The notes beneath the pieces were generated by a model, which did not search any database, was not told where the DNA came from, and saw only the letters and a program-made list of their open reading frames with translations. From Flectonema sp. DT1601 (Eukaryota; Euglenozoa; Diplonemea; Diplonemida; Diplonemidae), in assembly GCA_964019425.1 (NCBI GenBank), contig OZ025803.1, positions 485,001-549,000 on the forward strand: a stretch of 64,000 nt of DNA, written 5' to 3'. Shown here in pieces: positions 22,101-32,191 of the stretch. Within the stretch, counting starts at the first letter, position 1, and each line of letters starts with the position of its first letter. A program made the translations under genes and the position numbers.

Positions 22101-22712
22101 CGTCGTGGTTTTCCCCCCCTGTCATATGAAAGGATGGTAAGGAAAGTACAACATGTTAACAAACAAAGCTTCAGTGTAGAGAATACGTCGGGCAAAAAAA
22201 AAGTACAACAGAACTTTATATTATAAGTGAGGCCTGTTAATTGATAACTCATTCTTAACTGTGCCCTGGATGATATTTAAATCTGTCAGTGACTGGACGA
22301 CAAGTCTGCTGCCAACACCAGTAGCGTATATTAATGCTGCTGTTAAAATATAGTACTATTAATAATCAGTCACTGCTGGACATTGCGTATTGTGCATCGC
22401 TGACAGCAGACGTAATTTGACCTCATCCTGTTGAGATTCTTATGGATTAAGGCCGAGGGGGTCCTTAACATAGTTAGATTATTTATTTTTTATCTCTTGT
22501 AGTTTTTATCTTAACACTTGTACATATGGTAAGCATACGGGATATCAGTCATTTGATACCACACAACCGTAAAGAATCCCTAGCCAAGAGAGGAGATCGT
22601 TGTTGCTCAGAAGTTGAAAGATTGGTAAAAAAAATAAAAAAAATTATAATTTCTTTTTTTATATTTTGAACAGTTCTCTAAATTAATAATAATAATAATA
22701 ATATATTATTTA
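22101..22712. other. Intergenic with possible pseudoknot-forming RNA
   Basis: Upstream of the disulfide isomerase gene. The segment 22287-22411 has two interlocked complementary pairs: CAGTGACTG/CAGTCACTG and GTCTGCTG/CAGCAGAC. An (AAT)n repeat sits at 22684-22702. No gene is seen. Confidence 0.4.
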
Positions 22713-23422
22713 ATAGATGGAAGTGCCCTACAATTTGGAGGGCGTGTAGGGCGCTTGTAGGGCGCTTTTAATATAAATATCATTTTGGAGGGCGCTTTTT
22801 TTTACCTTTTTTATTACTATAAGACAGCTAAATTGACGGGGACTTACACTGACGCACAAGTATTTTGACGCAGAAGCCAAAAAAAAATTTTGACATGCTT
22901 GGCAGTCTTTCAAAAAAGAGAAAAAAGGGTGTCACGGGGTTCGAACTTGAGACCTCCAGGTCATGGTTCGGCGGTCAATGGCAAAAACAATGGGCCACTC
23001 CTTGAGAGCTTCCGGAGCCTCCTGCAATCCCTGAAGCTGAAACTCATTTCAGTGGACGATGCATCCCAGATCTACAAGGAGCTGATTAGCCCGCAGAATG
23101 CACCGAGTCGAATACAGAGGGATTCGAGGAGGGAGAGTGCGTTCCTGCTAACCTGTTAATAGGCCGGTCTTCACGGGCGCTTTTTTAATTAAATTTAATA
23201 TAATGCCGAGCTCATTTTGACACACCCCTGCCCTCAGCGAGGGTCGAATCGCATCTTATTTGACTTTTCTCCGGTTCGCCTGATCAAATGCGTCTCTGGG
23301 ATATCAGTTTACTTGCCACCAGTAAACTTCTTTTTTTTCTCACACGGTTATTTTGGCCCTACAAATTTTTGTGGCTGATTTTCACCAGGCGCCCTCCAAA
23401 TTTGGAGGGCACTTCCATCTAT
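22713..23422 (+). mobile_element. Non-autonomous inverted-repeat element (MITE-like), 710 bp
   Basis: The ends are inverted copies of ATAGATGGAAGTGCCCT followed by a C/A-AA/AT-TTGGAGGGCG block, about 30 bp in all. The left end carries further partial copies of the GTAGGGCGCT motif. Flanks are AT-rich and only imperfectly repeated (ATTATTTA against GTTATTAA), so no clean target duplication is claimed. There is an 89-codon plus-strand open frame at 22890-23159, but it overlaps the tRNA-like segment and looks non-coding. No transposase is recognised. Base composition (GC-rich inner part) differs from the flanks. Confidence 0.65.
22929..23001 (-). ncRNA. tRNA-derived (SINE-like) Pol III segment inside the element
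   Basis: On the minus strand an A-box-like TGGCCCATTGTT is followed about 48 bases later by a B-box-like AGTTCGAACCCC, then GTGACACCC and a TTTTTT run that would serve as a Pol III terminator. The part between resembles a tRNA body (ACCATGACCTGGAGGTCTC) but acceptor-stem and T-stem pairing are poor, so it is not a functional tRNA. It looks like a tRNA-derived head of a short interspersed element. Confidence 0.45.
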
Positions 23423-23882
23423 GTTATTAAATCATAAAATATCAAGATTAAAAATAAAACTTGATTGATGTATTTTAATAAAATTAAGGGTTAAAATGAA
23501 TAATCAAAATTAAACATAAAAAAAATTAAAATCGGGGAACAGGGCGACTGATACTGAAAGGAGAATTTTCGAACATGTCTGCTAAATCAGGCCGAATCAA
23601 AACGGCTGTAGAGAGAGACGATATTAATTCGGATCGTGGATTCTTAAAAACGAACAAAACTTAAAAACCAGGGAGGGTGAAACTTTGAGAATGTAAAAAC
23701 AGTAACAACTTTAGGTATTAAAAACAAAATTAATATCAAGTACTTGACTGACGAATATTTGTAGTTGTTAATCAAAGAAAATTACGTTTAGAAAAAAAGA
23801 AAACATAAAAGGGAAAACCATGTTTTTTTATCTCACTGACCAGAAAACCAGTGGGGGGACATTTTTTTTTTTTTTTTTTTGA
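23423..23882. other. Intergenic, no feature seen
   Basis: AT-rich spacer downstream of the NXPE-like gene, including a T-run at 23861-23880 next to the stop codon. Probably 3' UTR sequence. Confidence 0.45.
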
Positions 23883-25844
23883 TTAACTTTTAATAACGAC
23901 ACCAAACTGCTTGAAAAGATCATTCGGATCAACAGCAGTTTTTTTATTGACCCAATTCCCTAGATGGTCAGGAACCCCATCAAGAATTGAAATTCCAGAA
24001 GGAGATTCCGACATCGGAAGTACGTTTGAAGGACATGCATGATTCAACCAAAACTGTTGCATGAATTTATCAACCCGCCAGTTTCGAAGACAAGACTGGG
24101 GATGATCAACATCGAATATCAAACAATCAGCAACACTGGATCCAAAATGCATTCCCTGATGGCAAAACTCATTCGACAAGTGAGATAAAGCCATCGAATA
24201 TCTATCAGACATTACAACTTCTGGATGGTCTTTACTGAGTTGGTGTAATAGTTTTTCATTGTTTTCAGCTGCAACAAGTTGCTGCATCTTTCCAATTAAT
24301 ATCCTCCAACAGAATATCGGAAACTCATTTCGTCGGTCATCCGCACATTGTGGATGAGCGTTGTTGAAATGGATCTTCGTTTTTGGATTTAATCGTTTTA
24401 TGAATGAAATAGTTTGATTGACTTTCGCGTAGAACTTGTCCCAATCGTGGTTTTCCTGATCCCACAGAAATCCATTTAAAATGATGATATCAGGATTTTC
24501 AGTTTTAAGTGAGTGTTCTAACTCACTCCTCTGCTTTGTACATCCTCCCTTGTGAGAGCATCCCTCATCAGCAAAATGATCAAATGCTGCTGGGCGAACT
24601 CCCCATAGGCTGTTTTTCTTTCTTCCGCCACCCCATATTAGTCTACCAAAAACATGGTCATTGTTCTTAAATGGACTTGGTCTCTTACCAGCCCATTGTC
24701 TTATAGTGTTATAATCCGGGCAGTACATGGATGCTCGGTATTTTCCTAGACATTTAGAATTGTGTTTGCACCTGTTTCCGTTGTGCATGTTAATAGTTTT
24801 ACGATGGCACTGTGCCCAAACCCACTTGAACGACTTGTCACCTAAAGCAGGTGTTCCCAGAATGAGTTCAAAGAGGTTTGTTGCGGTTTGACGAAGTGTA
24901 GAATCACCGAACATTACAATCGATTTATTTGCTAAACAATTCCATGCTGCTTCTCTGTTGTAGATTCGGAGATGGCAGGAGTAAGGAACGTAGACCCATC
25001 CGTCTGATTTTATGAAGTTGAGATCACCAACACAGATGCCGCTACTACAACTTCTCTTACCGTCTTTCTCTGGAACGAATACCCACGAACCAACTAAACC
25101 ATCATTCCAAGTATCTTTGCAGACCTCAGTTGGTAGTGTTGGAGTGCCTGTTACTATAAGTTGAATACACTTCATATCAATATCTGCTTGTTGTCCTCCT
25201 GGACACCAATCACTATGTTTTTTAATAATGTCTTCATTCTTCATGAAGAATGAATCTCTGAAAGCTCCGTATCGATATGTTGACTTCGATGTATTAAATA
25301 ACCTAGGTGCTCCCCTAACTCTTGAAGTATAGAGCAGCTTACGGCATATGTCGTAAGTTCCTGGTAGTCGTGGTGTAAACAATCCCGTGTATTTACCAAA
25401 TCCAAGTGATTTTATTTGAATTCCAACCAGTTCTGAAGAAGAATTCGCGTTAACTTCCCACAAGTCACCATCATTACAATTTCTATTCTTTAACGAGTCT
25501 CTTGATGTTATAGTGATGGTGGTGTGAGTACCGGTAGTGACGTTATAGTTATTTAACATCATGTCAGATTGAAGCAGACTGGTGATTGGTATCGATGTGT
25601 TTAGTGAAATACCAACGGGAGAGTTTGGGATATTATCAAATAAATTATCCAAACCGTTATTAAACGAATTATCAAGACACTCATCAGGTGATTTCAACAA
25701 TTTTGTTTCATTTACGTTGACCTTGACTCTTCTTGTCCTTATTCTTATCAAAATTTCACTCTCTTTAACTGGTTGTAAAATCTGCCACATCCCACTTCCC
25801 ACTGCTGCTACCAGAAGCAGGAGTATTATTTGTTTCTTATTCAT
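23883..25844 (-). CDS. NXPE/PC-esterase-like SGNH membrane protein
   Basis: 653 residues, single exon. A transmembrane anchor at residues about 5-20 (QIILLLLVAAVGSGM) makes it a type II membrane protein of the secretory pathway. Residues 90-175 resemble the NXPE N-terminal immunoglobulin-like region (GKYTGLFTPRLPGTYDICRKL). Residues about 300-625 form the PC-esterase-type SGNH domain: WNCLANKSIVMFGDSTLRQ contains the nucleophile Ser in GDS, PDIIILNGFLWD is a central block, and the C-terminal block with DRYSMALSH and a CHQGMHFG segment may supply the other catalytic residues. Related proteins modify or bind glycans in the Golgi or outside the cell; the substrate here is unknown. A strong acceptor (TTTTCTTCCAG) lies upstream, with a two-codon upstream reading frame in the leader. 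Confidence 0.8.
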   Translation of the reverse strand: MNKKQIILLLLVAAVGSGMWQILQPVKESEILIRIRTRRVKVNVNETKLLKSPDECLDNSFNNGLDNLFDNIPNSPVGISLNTSIPITSLLQSDMMLNNYNVTTGTHTTITITSRDSLKNRNCNDGDLWEVNANSSSELVGIQIKSLGFGKYTGLFTPRLPGTYDICRKLLYTSRVRGAPRLFNTSKSTYRYGAFRDSFFMKNEDIIKKHSDWCPGGQQADIDMKCIQLIVTGTPTLPTEVCKDTWNDGLVGSWVFVPEKDGKRSCSSGICVGDLNFIKSDGWVYVPYSCHLRIYNREAAWNCLANKSIVMFGDSTLRQTATNLFELILGTPALGDKSFKWVWAQCHRKTINMHNGNRCKHNSKCLGKYRASMYCPDYNTIRQWAGKRPSPFKNNDHVFGRLIWGGGRKKNSLWGVRPAAFDHFADEGCSHKGGCTKQRSELEHSLKTENPDIIILNGFLWDQENHDWDKFYAKVNQTISFIKRLNPKTKIHFNNAHPQCADDRRNEFPIFCWRILIGKMQQLVAAENNEKLLHQLSKDHPEVVMSDRYSMALSHLSNEFCHQGMHFGSSVADCLIFDVDHPQSCLRNWRVDKFMQQFWLNHACPSNVLPMSESPSGISILDGVPDHLGNWVNKKTAVDPNDLFKQFGVVIKS

Positions 25845-27051
25845 TTCTTATTTTTACGTCATGCGACTTATGTGTGTAATTGCTGGAAGAAAAAAAAAGA
25901 AAATAGTAATCAATTCAATATGATAAATCAGATAAAGCAGTAACTGTTGGTATCCTGAACACAGCATGGCTATCGATGTTCAAATGTGAAGTAAAGAAAG
26001 TAAATAATTACGTCAGCTATTCATTATTAATAATAATGTGTGTCAAATACTAAGAACTGCTTCTACAGTTTGAATTAATCATAAAAAAAAAAAAAGATTT
26101 CTTTCTTTTGTCTTCTTAATTTCGTAACATTAAGTTTGTTTCTTTTTTTTTTGGGGGGATTTAATTGATGTTTGGCATCGCTTTTTTGTTTTTTTTCTTT
26201 TCAATTCTTTTTTCCCCCCCCCCCTTTTTCTTTGCCGGGCTCTAGAGAGGTAGAAAGACTTAACCATAAATTACTAACATAATTATTCCCGCAAAAATAA
26301 AGGGCGTGTCACATGCACGCAACAAGTTCAGCAGTCAACACTGTTAGCTACCTTGTAGTTTTCAGTAACGTGCGAAAAACAAATAAAAATATATATAAAA
26401 AAAAAAAAAAAATGAGGGAATCGTTGTGAAGGGACAAGTGCATTTCATCAGCTTGTTTTTAGTATCGGAAATGTTGAGCTTTTTCGTATCAAGGAATGCA
26501 AAGCAAAATAGGAAAGGTGTAAATGAAAAACTCCAATAAAATAGGAAGACGGGAAATTCTACAAAGAAAAAACAGCAGCAAGAGAACTTGTGCACAATTT
26601 CTTTAAGGAAAAGGAGACTAGGCGATGGACTAATTTTTTTCGAACATTCGACTTCAAAAACTTCTCACCACCTTTTACTACCACAAAGATACAAAGGGAA
26701 GGAAGCTATAGCCAAAGTTATTATCCAACAATAAAATCGTTTTGAACGCACAAAGTAAATCTCGATATACAGCCTCCGTAGCAAGTTACCAATTAGGATT
26801 ATTTTTTTCGACAGTGGGATAATCGAATTAAAATGAAATTATGATGATACTAAAAAATCACATCTGAGTTGCATCAGATGACTGACATTTGACAAGTAGC
26901 CGAAGGCCAACCTTGAGAAAGTCTCTGTTTGAAACAGGAAAGATAAAGACACCACTAAAATTCAACGGCTAACAAGTCCTTGAAGATAAGAATCTGAATA
27001 GGAAACCAACATCATCCTTTAGAATGTTACAAACTAAATGATAAAAGAGTT
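25845..27051. other. 1.2-kb intergenic region with hairpins
   Basis: T, C and A runs at 26140-26230 and 26398-26413. A stem-loop at 26861-26880 (CATCTGA/TCAGATG) is followed by a short palindrome at 26925-26937. No coding region is supported. Confidence 0.45.
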
Positions 27052-27467
27052 CTAATTGTTATGTGACTCCCAGTCTAGTGCAGGGTTACTACCAAAACGA
27101 GAAGTAACACATAAATTCAAACTTATCCTTCTACTTGAAGGTAGTCGCTCAGGTTCCACATCATCTTCATCAGTGACTTCTGCTTCACTGTCAGCAGCTA
27201 AAGAAGAAACCTCACCTGAAGTCTGTTTCGTTATTTTCATCGGCAGTTTTAATAAACCGATTCGAGGACAGCTTGCTATTCGGTTAATCGATTGTACTAA
27301 CATTGTCCCTCCAGCAGCAAACATATTCAGCGACCCCGCGTCATTCAACATCACATCCGCCATCTGTGAGAACTAATTTATTAAACAACTTGTTTACAGA
27401 ACAACAATACATAGATACTCACCATACCATATGTATCAACAGAAGAAGAACAAGGTGAGCTAAACAT
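27052..27467 (-). CDS. Small acidic protein (unknown), two exons
   Basis: Exon 1 (27423-27467) codes MFSSPCSSSVDTYGM and joins in phase across a GTGAGT...TTCTCACAG intron to exon 2 (27052-27363), for 118 residues in total. An ATG also stands directly after the acceptor, so a 103-residue form is possible. A pyrimidine-rich acceptor GTTCCTCTCTCAG precedes the first ATG by two bases. The protein has an acidic stretch (ADSEAEVTDEDDVEPE) and no recognised domain. Only 31 bases separate it from the stop of the upstream gene, so it could also be a 3' exon of that gene, though the only in-phase donor (GTCATA) is poor. Confidence 0.6.
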
Positions 27468-27498
27468 AACTGAGAGAGGAACAATAACAAAGAGGAGG

Positions 27499-29160
27499 TT
27501 AGTCTTTTGATAACACTCCATATCTATGACCTATGAAGGCCGTCAATATACAATACGTGTCCTTTATGATACCGCGGCGGATGATTTGTGATCGAACTAA
27601 AAATCGCCTGCTGAGCTCTTCAGCAGCTGATACTTCAAAAACTATCAGTTGAAGGCGAGCTTGTAGCTCACTCTGTGTAATCATTAAGTGGTTTTGAAAG
27701 AACAGAAATGGTCTCATCAAATTTTCATTCTGCGCTGAGTTATTCTCACGCATTCGTTTCTTAGCACTCGGAGTTCTTATCTTTCGACAGGAAGCAAGCT
27801 GAGCAGCTGGCCACACTCTCGCAGAATAAAACTCAGCAGACTTTAATACTTTCACACTACTGTTGTAGTTATTCGGAGGACGAGAACTCTTTCGTAATTT
27901 GAGGAGCTTTTTTGATGACGCCGCTAACTGAGCAGCTGATATACACATCCCTGGATCAAATGGTTTATTGTTTGTCGGGATCTTATTAAGAGAGACAATC
28001 TGATTTGATACGAAAGTAGAAAATAATTTACTACGTGACCTCGGCTTTCTTGTAAGCTGCTGAGGCTCCACAACAGCAGCTGAGTTTCTCGTGTTTGGAG
28101 TAGTGACAAGTGGTAAGGGTTGAAAGTACCTGACGCTTTTACGTTTCGTTCCAAGTTGCTCGTACGGTGATTTCTTTAGGGCACCAGGCCCCTTAAAGAC
28201 AAGGCATGCAGAGTGTAAGTTCTCAAGAGTTTTCTGTGGAATCTTCTGTCGTTGCTTGACTGTTTCAAGCGATGTCAGTAAGTCTCTGACGGTGATGTTG
28301 GAAGGGGTGAATTCGAATGTAGGTCGTTTTTGTCTCAAGGTTGATAATTTGACTGTCAACATCTCCAGTCGAAGTCTCAAATCAGAAGCAGTCTCTAAAG
28401 GTTTACTACCAACTTCTGGAAGGTAACCTCTATAACTTCGGGGTATGGTTGGTGATGTAACCCAGTTACCTGATTGATTTAGTTGCTTTTCATTTTCTTT
28501 ACTTTCCATCCATCTTTTTGTTTCTGCTATTAACTCCATCAGAGTTGTTTCATCCTTACCTTGGGTAGAATTCCAGATTTGCATATCTTCTCGGAACCGA
28601 AGTAGTCTCTGACGATACAACAAATCTGTTGCCTCAGCTTTGTCATCAGGAGCTACAGAATAACCTCCATACCTTGATAGAAGAAGGCTTGATGATTGAC
28701 CGCATCCAGTGTGTTGATATTGCTGAATTCGTTGTCTCATTTTAATTTTTGCTTTTGCTTCTTCTTCGTTCCACCATACTCTTACAGCTTCTCGAAGTTG
28801 CCTTCCTAATGTGGTGGCATTCATGAAAGCTTTTTTAACACTTCTCGCTGATATAATGTAACGCTTCACTGCTTTCGCTCGATAGGCTTTTGAATGAGTG
28901 ATGTGAGTTAGGAATTGGATAATTGCGTCAGAGACTTTGTCAGGATCATCTTTATTTGACATTAGATATCGAAGGTTATGTGAAGGTACAAAGTTTCTGT
29001 TGAATTGTTCAACAGATTTTTTAGTACCAGAATGCAGTGTTGTTCTGTCAGAAACAATTGTTTCACACATTTGACTGAACGATCTTCGCATTCCTTCCTC
29101 TAAGTCTTCAGTATCATTTCCTTTCTCAAATTCACGATAAATAGATTCTGTTCGAAGCAT
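27499..29160 (-). CDS. Basic helical protein (unknown)
   Basis: 553 residues from MLRTESIYREFEK. The open frame extends 16 or more codons upstream, but without an ATG, to the acceptor TTTTTTTTCCTTCTCAG at about 29250; the first in-frame ATG was therefore used. An out-of-frame ATG with an immediate stop is in the leader. Residues 1-170 are helical and basic (FLTHITHSKAYRAKAVKRYI, LREAVRVWWNEEEAKAKIKM). The middle is Ser/Pro-rich, and the C-terminus is helical again (SELQARLQLIVFEVSAAEEL). No family is recognised. Confidence 0.75.
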   Translation of the reverse strand: MLRTESIYREFEKGNDTEDLEEGMRRSFSQMCETIVSDRTTLHSGTKKSVEQFNRNFVPSHNLRYLMSNKDDPDKVSDAIIQFLTHITHSKAYRAKAVKRYIISARSVKKAFMNATTLGRQLREAVRVWWNEEEAKAKIKMRQRIQQYQHTGCGQSSSLLLSRYGGYSVAPDDKAEATDLLYRQRLLRFREDMQIWNSTQGKDETTLMELIAETKRWMESKENEKQLNQSGNWVTSPTIPRSYRGYLPEVGSKPLETASDLRLRLEMLTVKLSTLRQKRPTFEFTPSNITVRDLLTSLETVKQRQKIPQKTLENLHSACLVFKGPGALKKSPYEQLGTKRKSVRYFQPLPLVTTPNTRNSAAVVEPQQLTRKPRSRSKLFSTFVSNQIVSLNKIPTNNKPFDPGMCISAAQLAASSKKLLKLRKSSRPPNNYNSSVKVLKSAEFYSARVWPAAQLASCRKIRTPSAKKRMRENNSAQNENLMRPFLFFQNHLMITQSELQARLQLIVFEVSAAEELSRRFLVRSQIIRRGIIKDTYCILTAFIGHRYGVLSKD

Positions 29161-29483
29161 TCTGACGGACTTTGAGTAGTTCCCGCCGTATGCGGGGTAT
29201 GAGTTCAATACATTTGTCTTTCTCGAGTTCTTTCCCTGACTCTGGACCTGAGAAGGAAAAAAAAATAAAAAAATAATTACTACAGATTATACTACTCACA
29301 TTAAATACTAATCGACGAGTGAGGATTCGAAGCTGGACCAGAGTAAGCACACGGACGGGTAGTCATACACACACACTTCAAATCAAACAACTGATATTCT
29401 TACCAGTAAAACTAAAAAGAATTGTTTTATCTCGGAAACGAGATAATCACTAACAAGGCACTCAAAGTCTCATAAATATAACA
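29161..29483. other. Short intergenic/leader region
   Basis: Contains the pyrimidine-rich acceptor at about 29250-29267 and, further upstream, an ATG-started 19-codon stretch at about 29370-29312 followed by a GTATTT or GTGAGT donor-like site. None of the simple joins restores the downstream frame, so I do not call an exon there. Confidence 0.4.
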
Positions 29484-31436
29484 TCATAGAAGACAAGGGT
29501 ATACTCCTATTTGTTCCTTTGCTTTTTCTTCTGTGTGAGACATCGAACGCTGACCTCCAGCTTGTGATGTTTCAAAGAACGATTTAATATTTGCAGTATT
29601 TCTTGCTGCGAAGTATTGTGAGTTTGGTCCTTTTGAGAGAATGATTCGATTGACTTCCTGACCTTCATCTTTGAGGTCATCGATAGTGAAGTGTGCGAAT
29701 GCACACTCGGAAGTAAATGCAGTGCTGGAGTTGTTGCTGATAAAGCTTTCATCAATTTGATTCCAAATTGCATATGAACCAGATTCAGCAGGTGCAACAC
29801 TTTGCGGTACTGTTCCTTGTTGGATTAAGCCAGCCATTGAATGAGCCAAAACTGAACGAAATTGTTTATCAATCGAACTGTTTATGATTCCGAATAATTG
29901 TTTTATAGGAACAATCATAACACAACACATTAATTCTTTGTGTTGAAGATAAAGACCAAACCATTTTCCACCATCATCATTATTTTGTTTGAAGTAGTTG
30001 GGGAGGAGGGTTGATGGTGTGTCTTCTGTGTCGCAGCCTTTAAACTCTTCAGCTTGTTTTTTAGTTAAGTAAATAGGAATTAAGTCACTCGTGTCATTAG
30101 AACTTGACTTCTCATGTCTGAGTGACAATCCATATCGTAGAGGGTCAAATCTGATATTTGAAAACCCTTGAGGTAGGTAAGGGAGATTATCATCACTATT
30201 GTTCGACCATCCTTTATCATTCACTTTTGAAGCTTTCTCAAGAATACTAATTCCAATCAATTTCAATAGCTCTTCAGTCATCTCATGCGCTGCTACCTTT
30301 CCTTCATTAAATACGGCTGCTGACAACACACCCTTCCTGGTCATCATCTTATCAACCAAATGACTTGCTTTCATGTAGGCACCAAGAGTACTCTGACCAC
30401 ACTTTGAACCAAGTCTGTATGCCAATATAGAAGTTTGACTTTTTGTGTATGGAACAATTGGCATCGCAGTAGAACTTATATTCATCGTTTGTACTAAGTC
30501 AGTTCCAGTTCTTTCGACTTCCTTCTTGAGGAGAGCCTCTGGAAGTCTCGCTGCTAAAACCTTAAACGGTCCTTGTAGAAATCTCATATTGTTCTGAAAA
30601 TCTTCTCCAAGAATACGAATCTGTCTTTCAGATAAATGATCCGGCAACGACAATATTAGATATGTGTTCTCTTCTTCGATATTAGTCAGATTAATAAGGA
30701 TGAAATTAGCAGTACCAATCTGTAAAACTGGTGGACCAGTAATATCATCAGGCAATGATAAAGGAGGAGTGATGTGACTGATAACTCCAACCATTGTAAT
30801 TATACCTGACACTAACTGTTCTTGTAACCTTTTATCAAATGTTGGAGGTGAGAAGAAATGGAGGCCTTCTTCAATGAAGTTCCTCGTATCAACGTCTATT
30901 TCTGAAGGATTTGGTGGGGGTTCTCTAAAAATGCAGGCAATCTTCTCTAGTTGATCAGTTGTTTTGGGAGTTCTGTTATTGCTTCTCGATGATGATGGTT
31001 TTGGACTGTCTTGGTATTTACCAATCTTCATTAATCTTTGAAATGAAGATGTAAGAGAGAATGCACTGAAATCGTCTTTAAAACTGTCGAAGTCGATTGA
31101 TGCGGCTCCGCTGGGATTTTGAATAACTCCAGCGAGAATCATCTGTCTGCCGTATTGAATAGAATTGTCTCTTTCTTCATCATATTCCTGTATAATCCAG
31201 TCTACTAATGTTTTACCAAAAAACGTGTCATGTCTGCTGCTACTTCCCACTGACAGTACACTACTCGCTCTCTCAGACTGTTTCTTGTCTTGTTGAACTT
31301 CATTCAACTCGTCTTGTTTCAGTTTAGCTGCTGCTCTTCCACTAGCAGCCCAATGATTGACCATTAGTATCATTTGTAAACTCCATTTTGGTTGCGGTTG
31401 GTGGTGGTGACCTCCTGCATGACCTGCTGGATTCAT
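29484..31436 (-). CDS. DEP-like domain protein, possible CCZ1/HPS-type longin
   Basis: 650 residues from MNPAGHAGGHHH, 18 bases after the acceptor TTCATATTAG. Residues about 65-110 resemble a DEP domain (DTFFGKTLVDWIIQEYDEE, then IQYGRQMILAGVIQNP). Residues about 180-300 (NFIEEGLHFFSPPTF; FILINLTNIEEENTYLILSLPDHLS; then a FLQGPF turn) are reminiscent of the first longin domain of CCZ1/HPS4-type proteins, which act in guanine-nucleotide exchange on endosomal Rab GTPases. That second match is weak and from pattern only. The C-terminal half is a mixed alpha/beta region. An alternative donor (GTATAC) overlaps the last codons, so an additional exon is possible. Confidence 0.65.
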   Translation of the reverse strand: MNPAGHAGGHHHQPQPKWSLQMILMVNHWAASGRAAAKLKQDELNEVQQDKKQSERASSVLSVGSSSRHDTFFGKTLVDWIIQEYDEERDNSIQYGRQMILAGVIQNPSGAASIDFDSFKDDFSAFSLTSSFQRLMKIGKYQDSPKPSSSRSNNRTPKTTDQLEKIACIFREPPPNPSEIDVDTRNFIEEGLHFFSPPTFDKRLQEQLVSGIITMVGVISHITPPLSLPDDITGPPVLQIGTANFILINLTNIEEENTYLILSLPDHLSERQIRILGEDFQNNMRFLQGPFKVLAARLPEALLKKEVERTGTDLVQTMNISSTAMPIVPYTKSQTSILAYRLGSKCGQSTLGAYMKASHLVDKMMTRKGVLSAAVFNEGKVAAHEMTEELLKLIGISILEKASKVNDKGWSNNSDDNLPYLPQGFSNIRFDPLRYGLSLRHEKSSSNDTSDLIPIYLTKKQAEEFKGCDTEDTPSTLLPNYFKQNNDDGGKWFGLYLQHKELMCCVMIVPIKQLFGIINSSIDKQFRSVLAHSMAGLIQQGTVPQSVAPAESGSYAIWNQIDESFISNNSSTAFTSECAFAHFTIDDLKDEGQEVNRIILSKGPNSQYFAARNTANIKSFFETSQAGGQRSMSHTEEKAKEQIGVYPCLL

Positions 31437-32191
31437 ATTTCCCCCTGACTTCACCTAATATGAATTAATAATCATAACCTAGATTGATCTGATATCACTT
31501 CTGAAGTAATGCTGTTATTACAAAAAACAGAAAAGTAATATAGCCAGAAAGAGAGCAATAAAAGATCAAGTGACCATCATGTCACTTGATATTATTATCA
31601 AAAGAGAGGGCGCAATGACTACTCTGAGACTCAACTGTAAGTCAGAGTACAGTGGTTTTCAATTAAGTGACGAATAGCAAGTTATGCGGATGACTTAGAG
31701 AGGGAGATTCAGGTATACAATCTCATAATAGACATATTTAACTTCAAACACGTGTTGTTGTTCGACAGCGTTTCTGCAACAAGAATCATGGTGATCACCA
31801 TCTCAAATGGGTGGATGAGTAGCGTAGCACACGGCAGTTGCTTTCACTGTTCAAACGAAACAAAGAAATATCTGAAGTAAAATTATCCTCTGAGTAAACC
31901 TGATGCAAGAAAAAAGGAAAGAAAACAGAAAACTATTTACTGGCCCGACCGAGCAACTTCTCACTTCGGCTTAAGGCGAAGAGAAGTCTGAAGTATCTGT
32001 GTCGAAATCGATTCCCGACTAGATGCACAGCTAATAGAAATATTTAAGTCACCAACTGTGAAGTGAGCAAAAGAGAGCAGGATAACATTGACTTTGGTAA
32101 TTGAAGCCAAAGGGACGAAAAGGAAAGCTTTAAAATAATAAGTTTTAAGAAGTTCAAATCAAGTGAAGTGTCAGAATCGTTGCTGTTGTTT
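31437..32191. other. Intergenic region with three strong hairpins
   Basis: Probably includes the 3' UTR of the tyrosinase gene. Stem-loops: 31565-31590 (perfect 10-bp stem ATCAAGTGAC, 6-base loop), 31620-31649 (perfect 8-bp stem TACTCTGA) and 31956-31987 (ACTTCT plus CTTCG paired with CGAAG and AGAAGT). A palindrome ATGGTGATCACCAT is near 31789. Confidence 0.5.

Noticed and set aside
22929-23001. Functional tRNA gene
   Set aside because: A- and B-box-like motifs are present, but acceptor and T stems do not pair.
22890-23159. 89-codon plus-strand frame inside the inverted-repeat element
   Set aside because: It overlaps the reverse of the tRNA-like segment and has no recognisable protein features.
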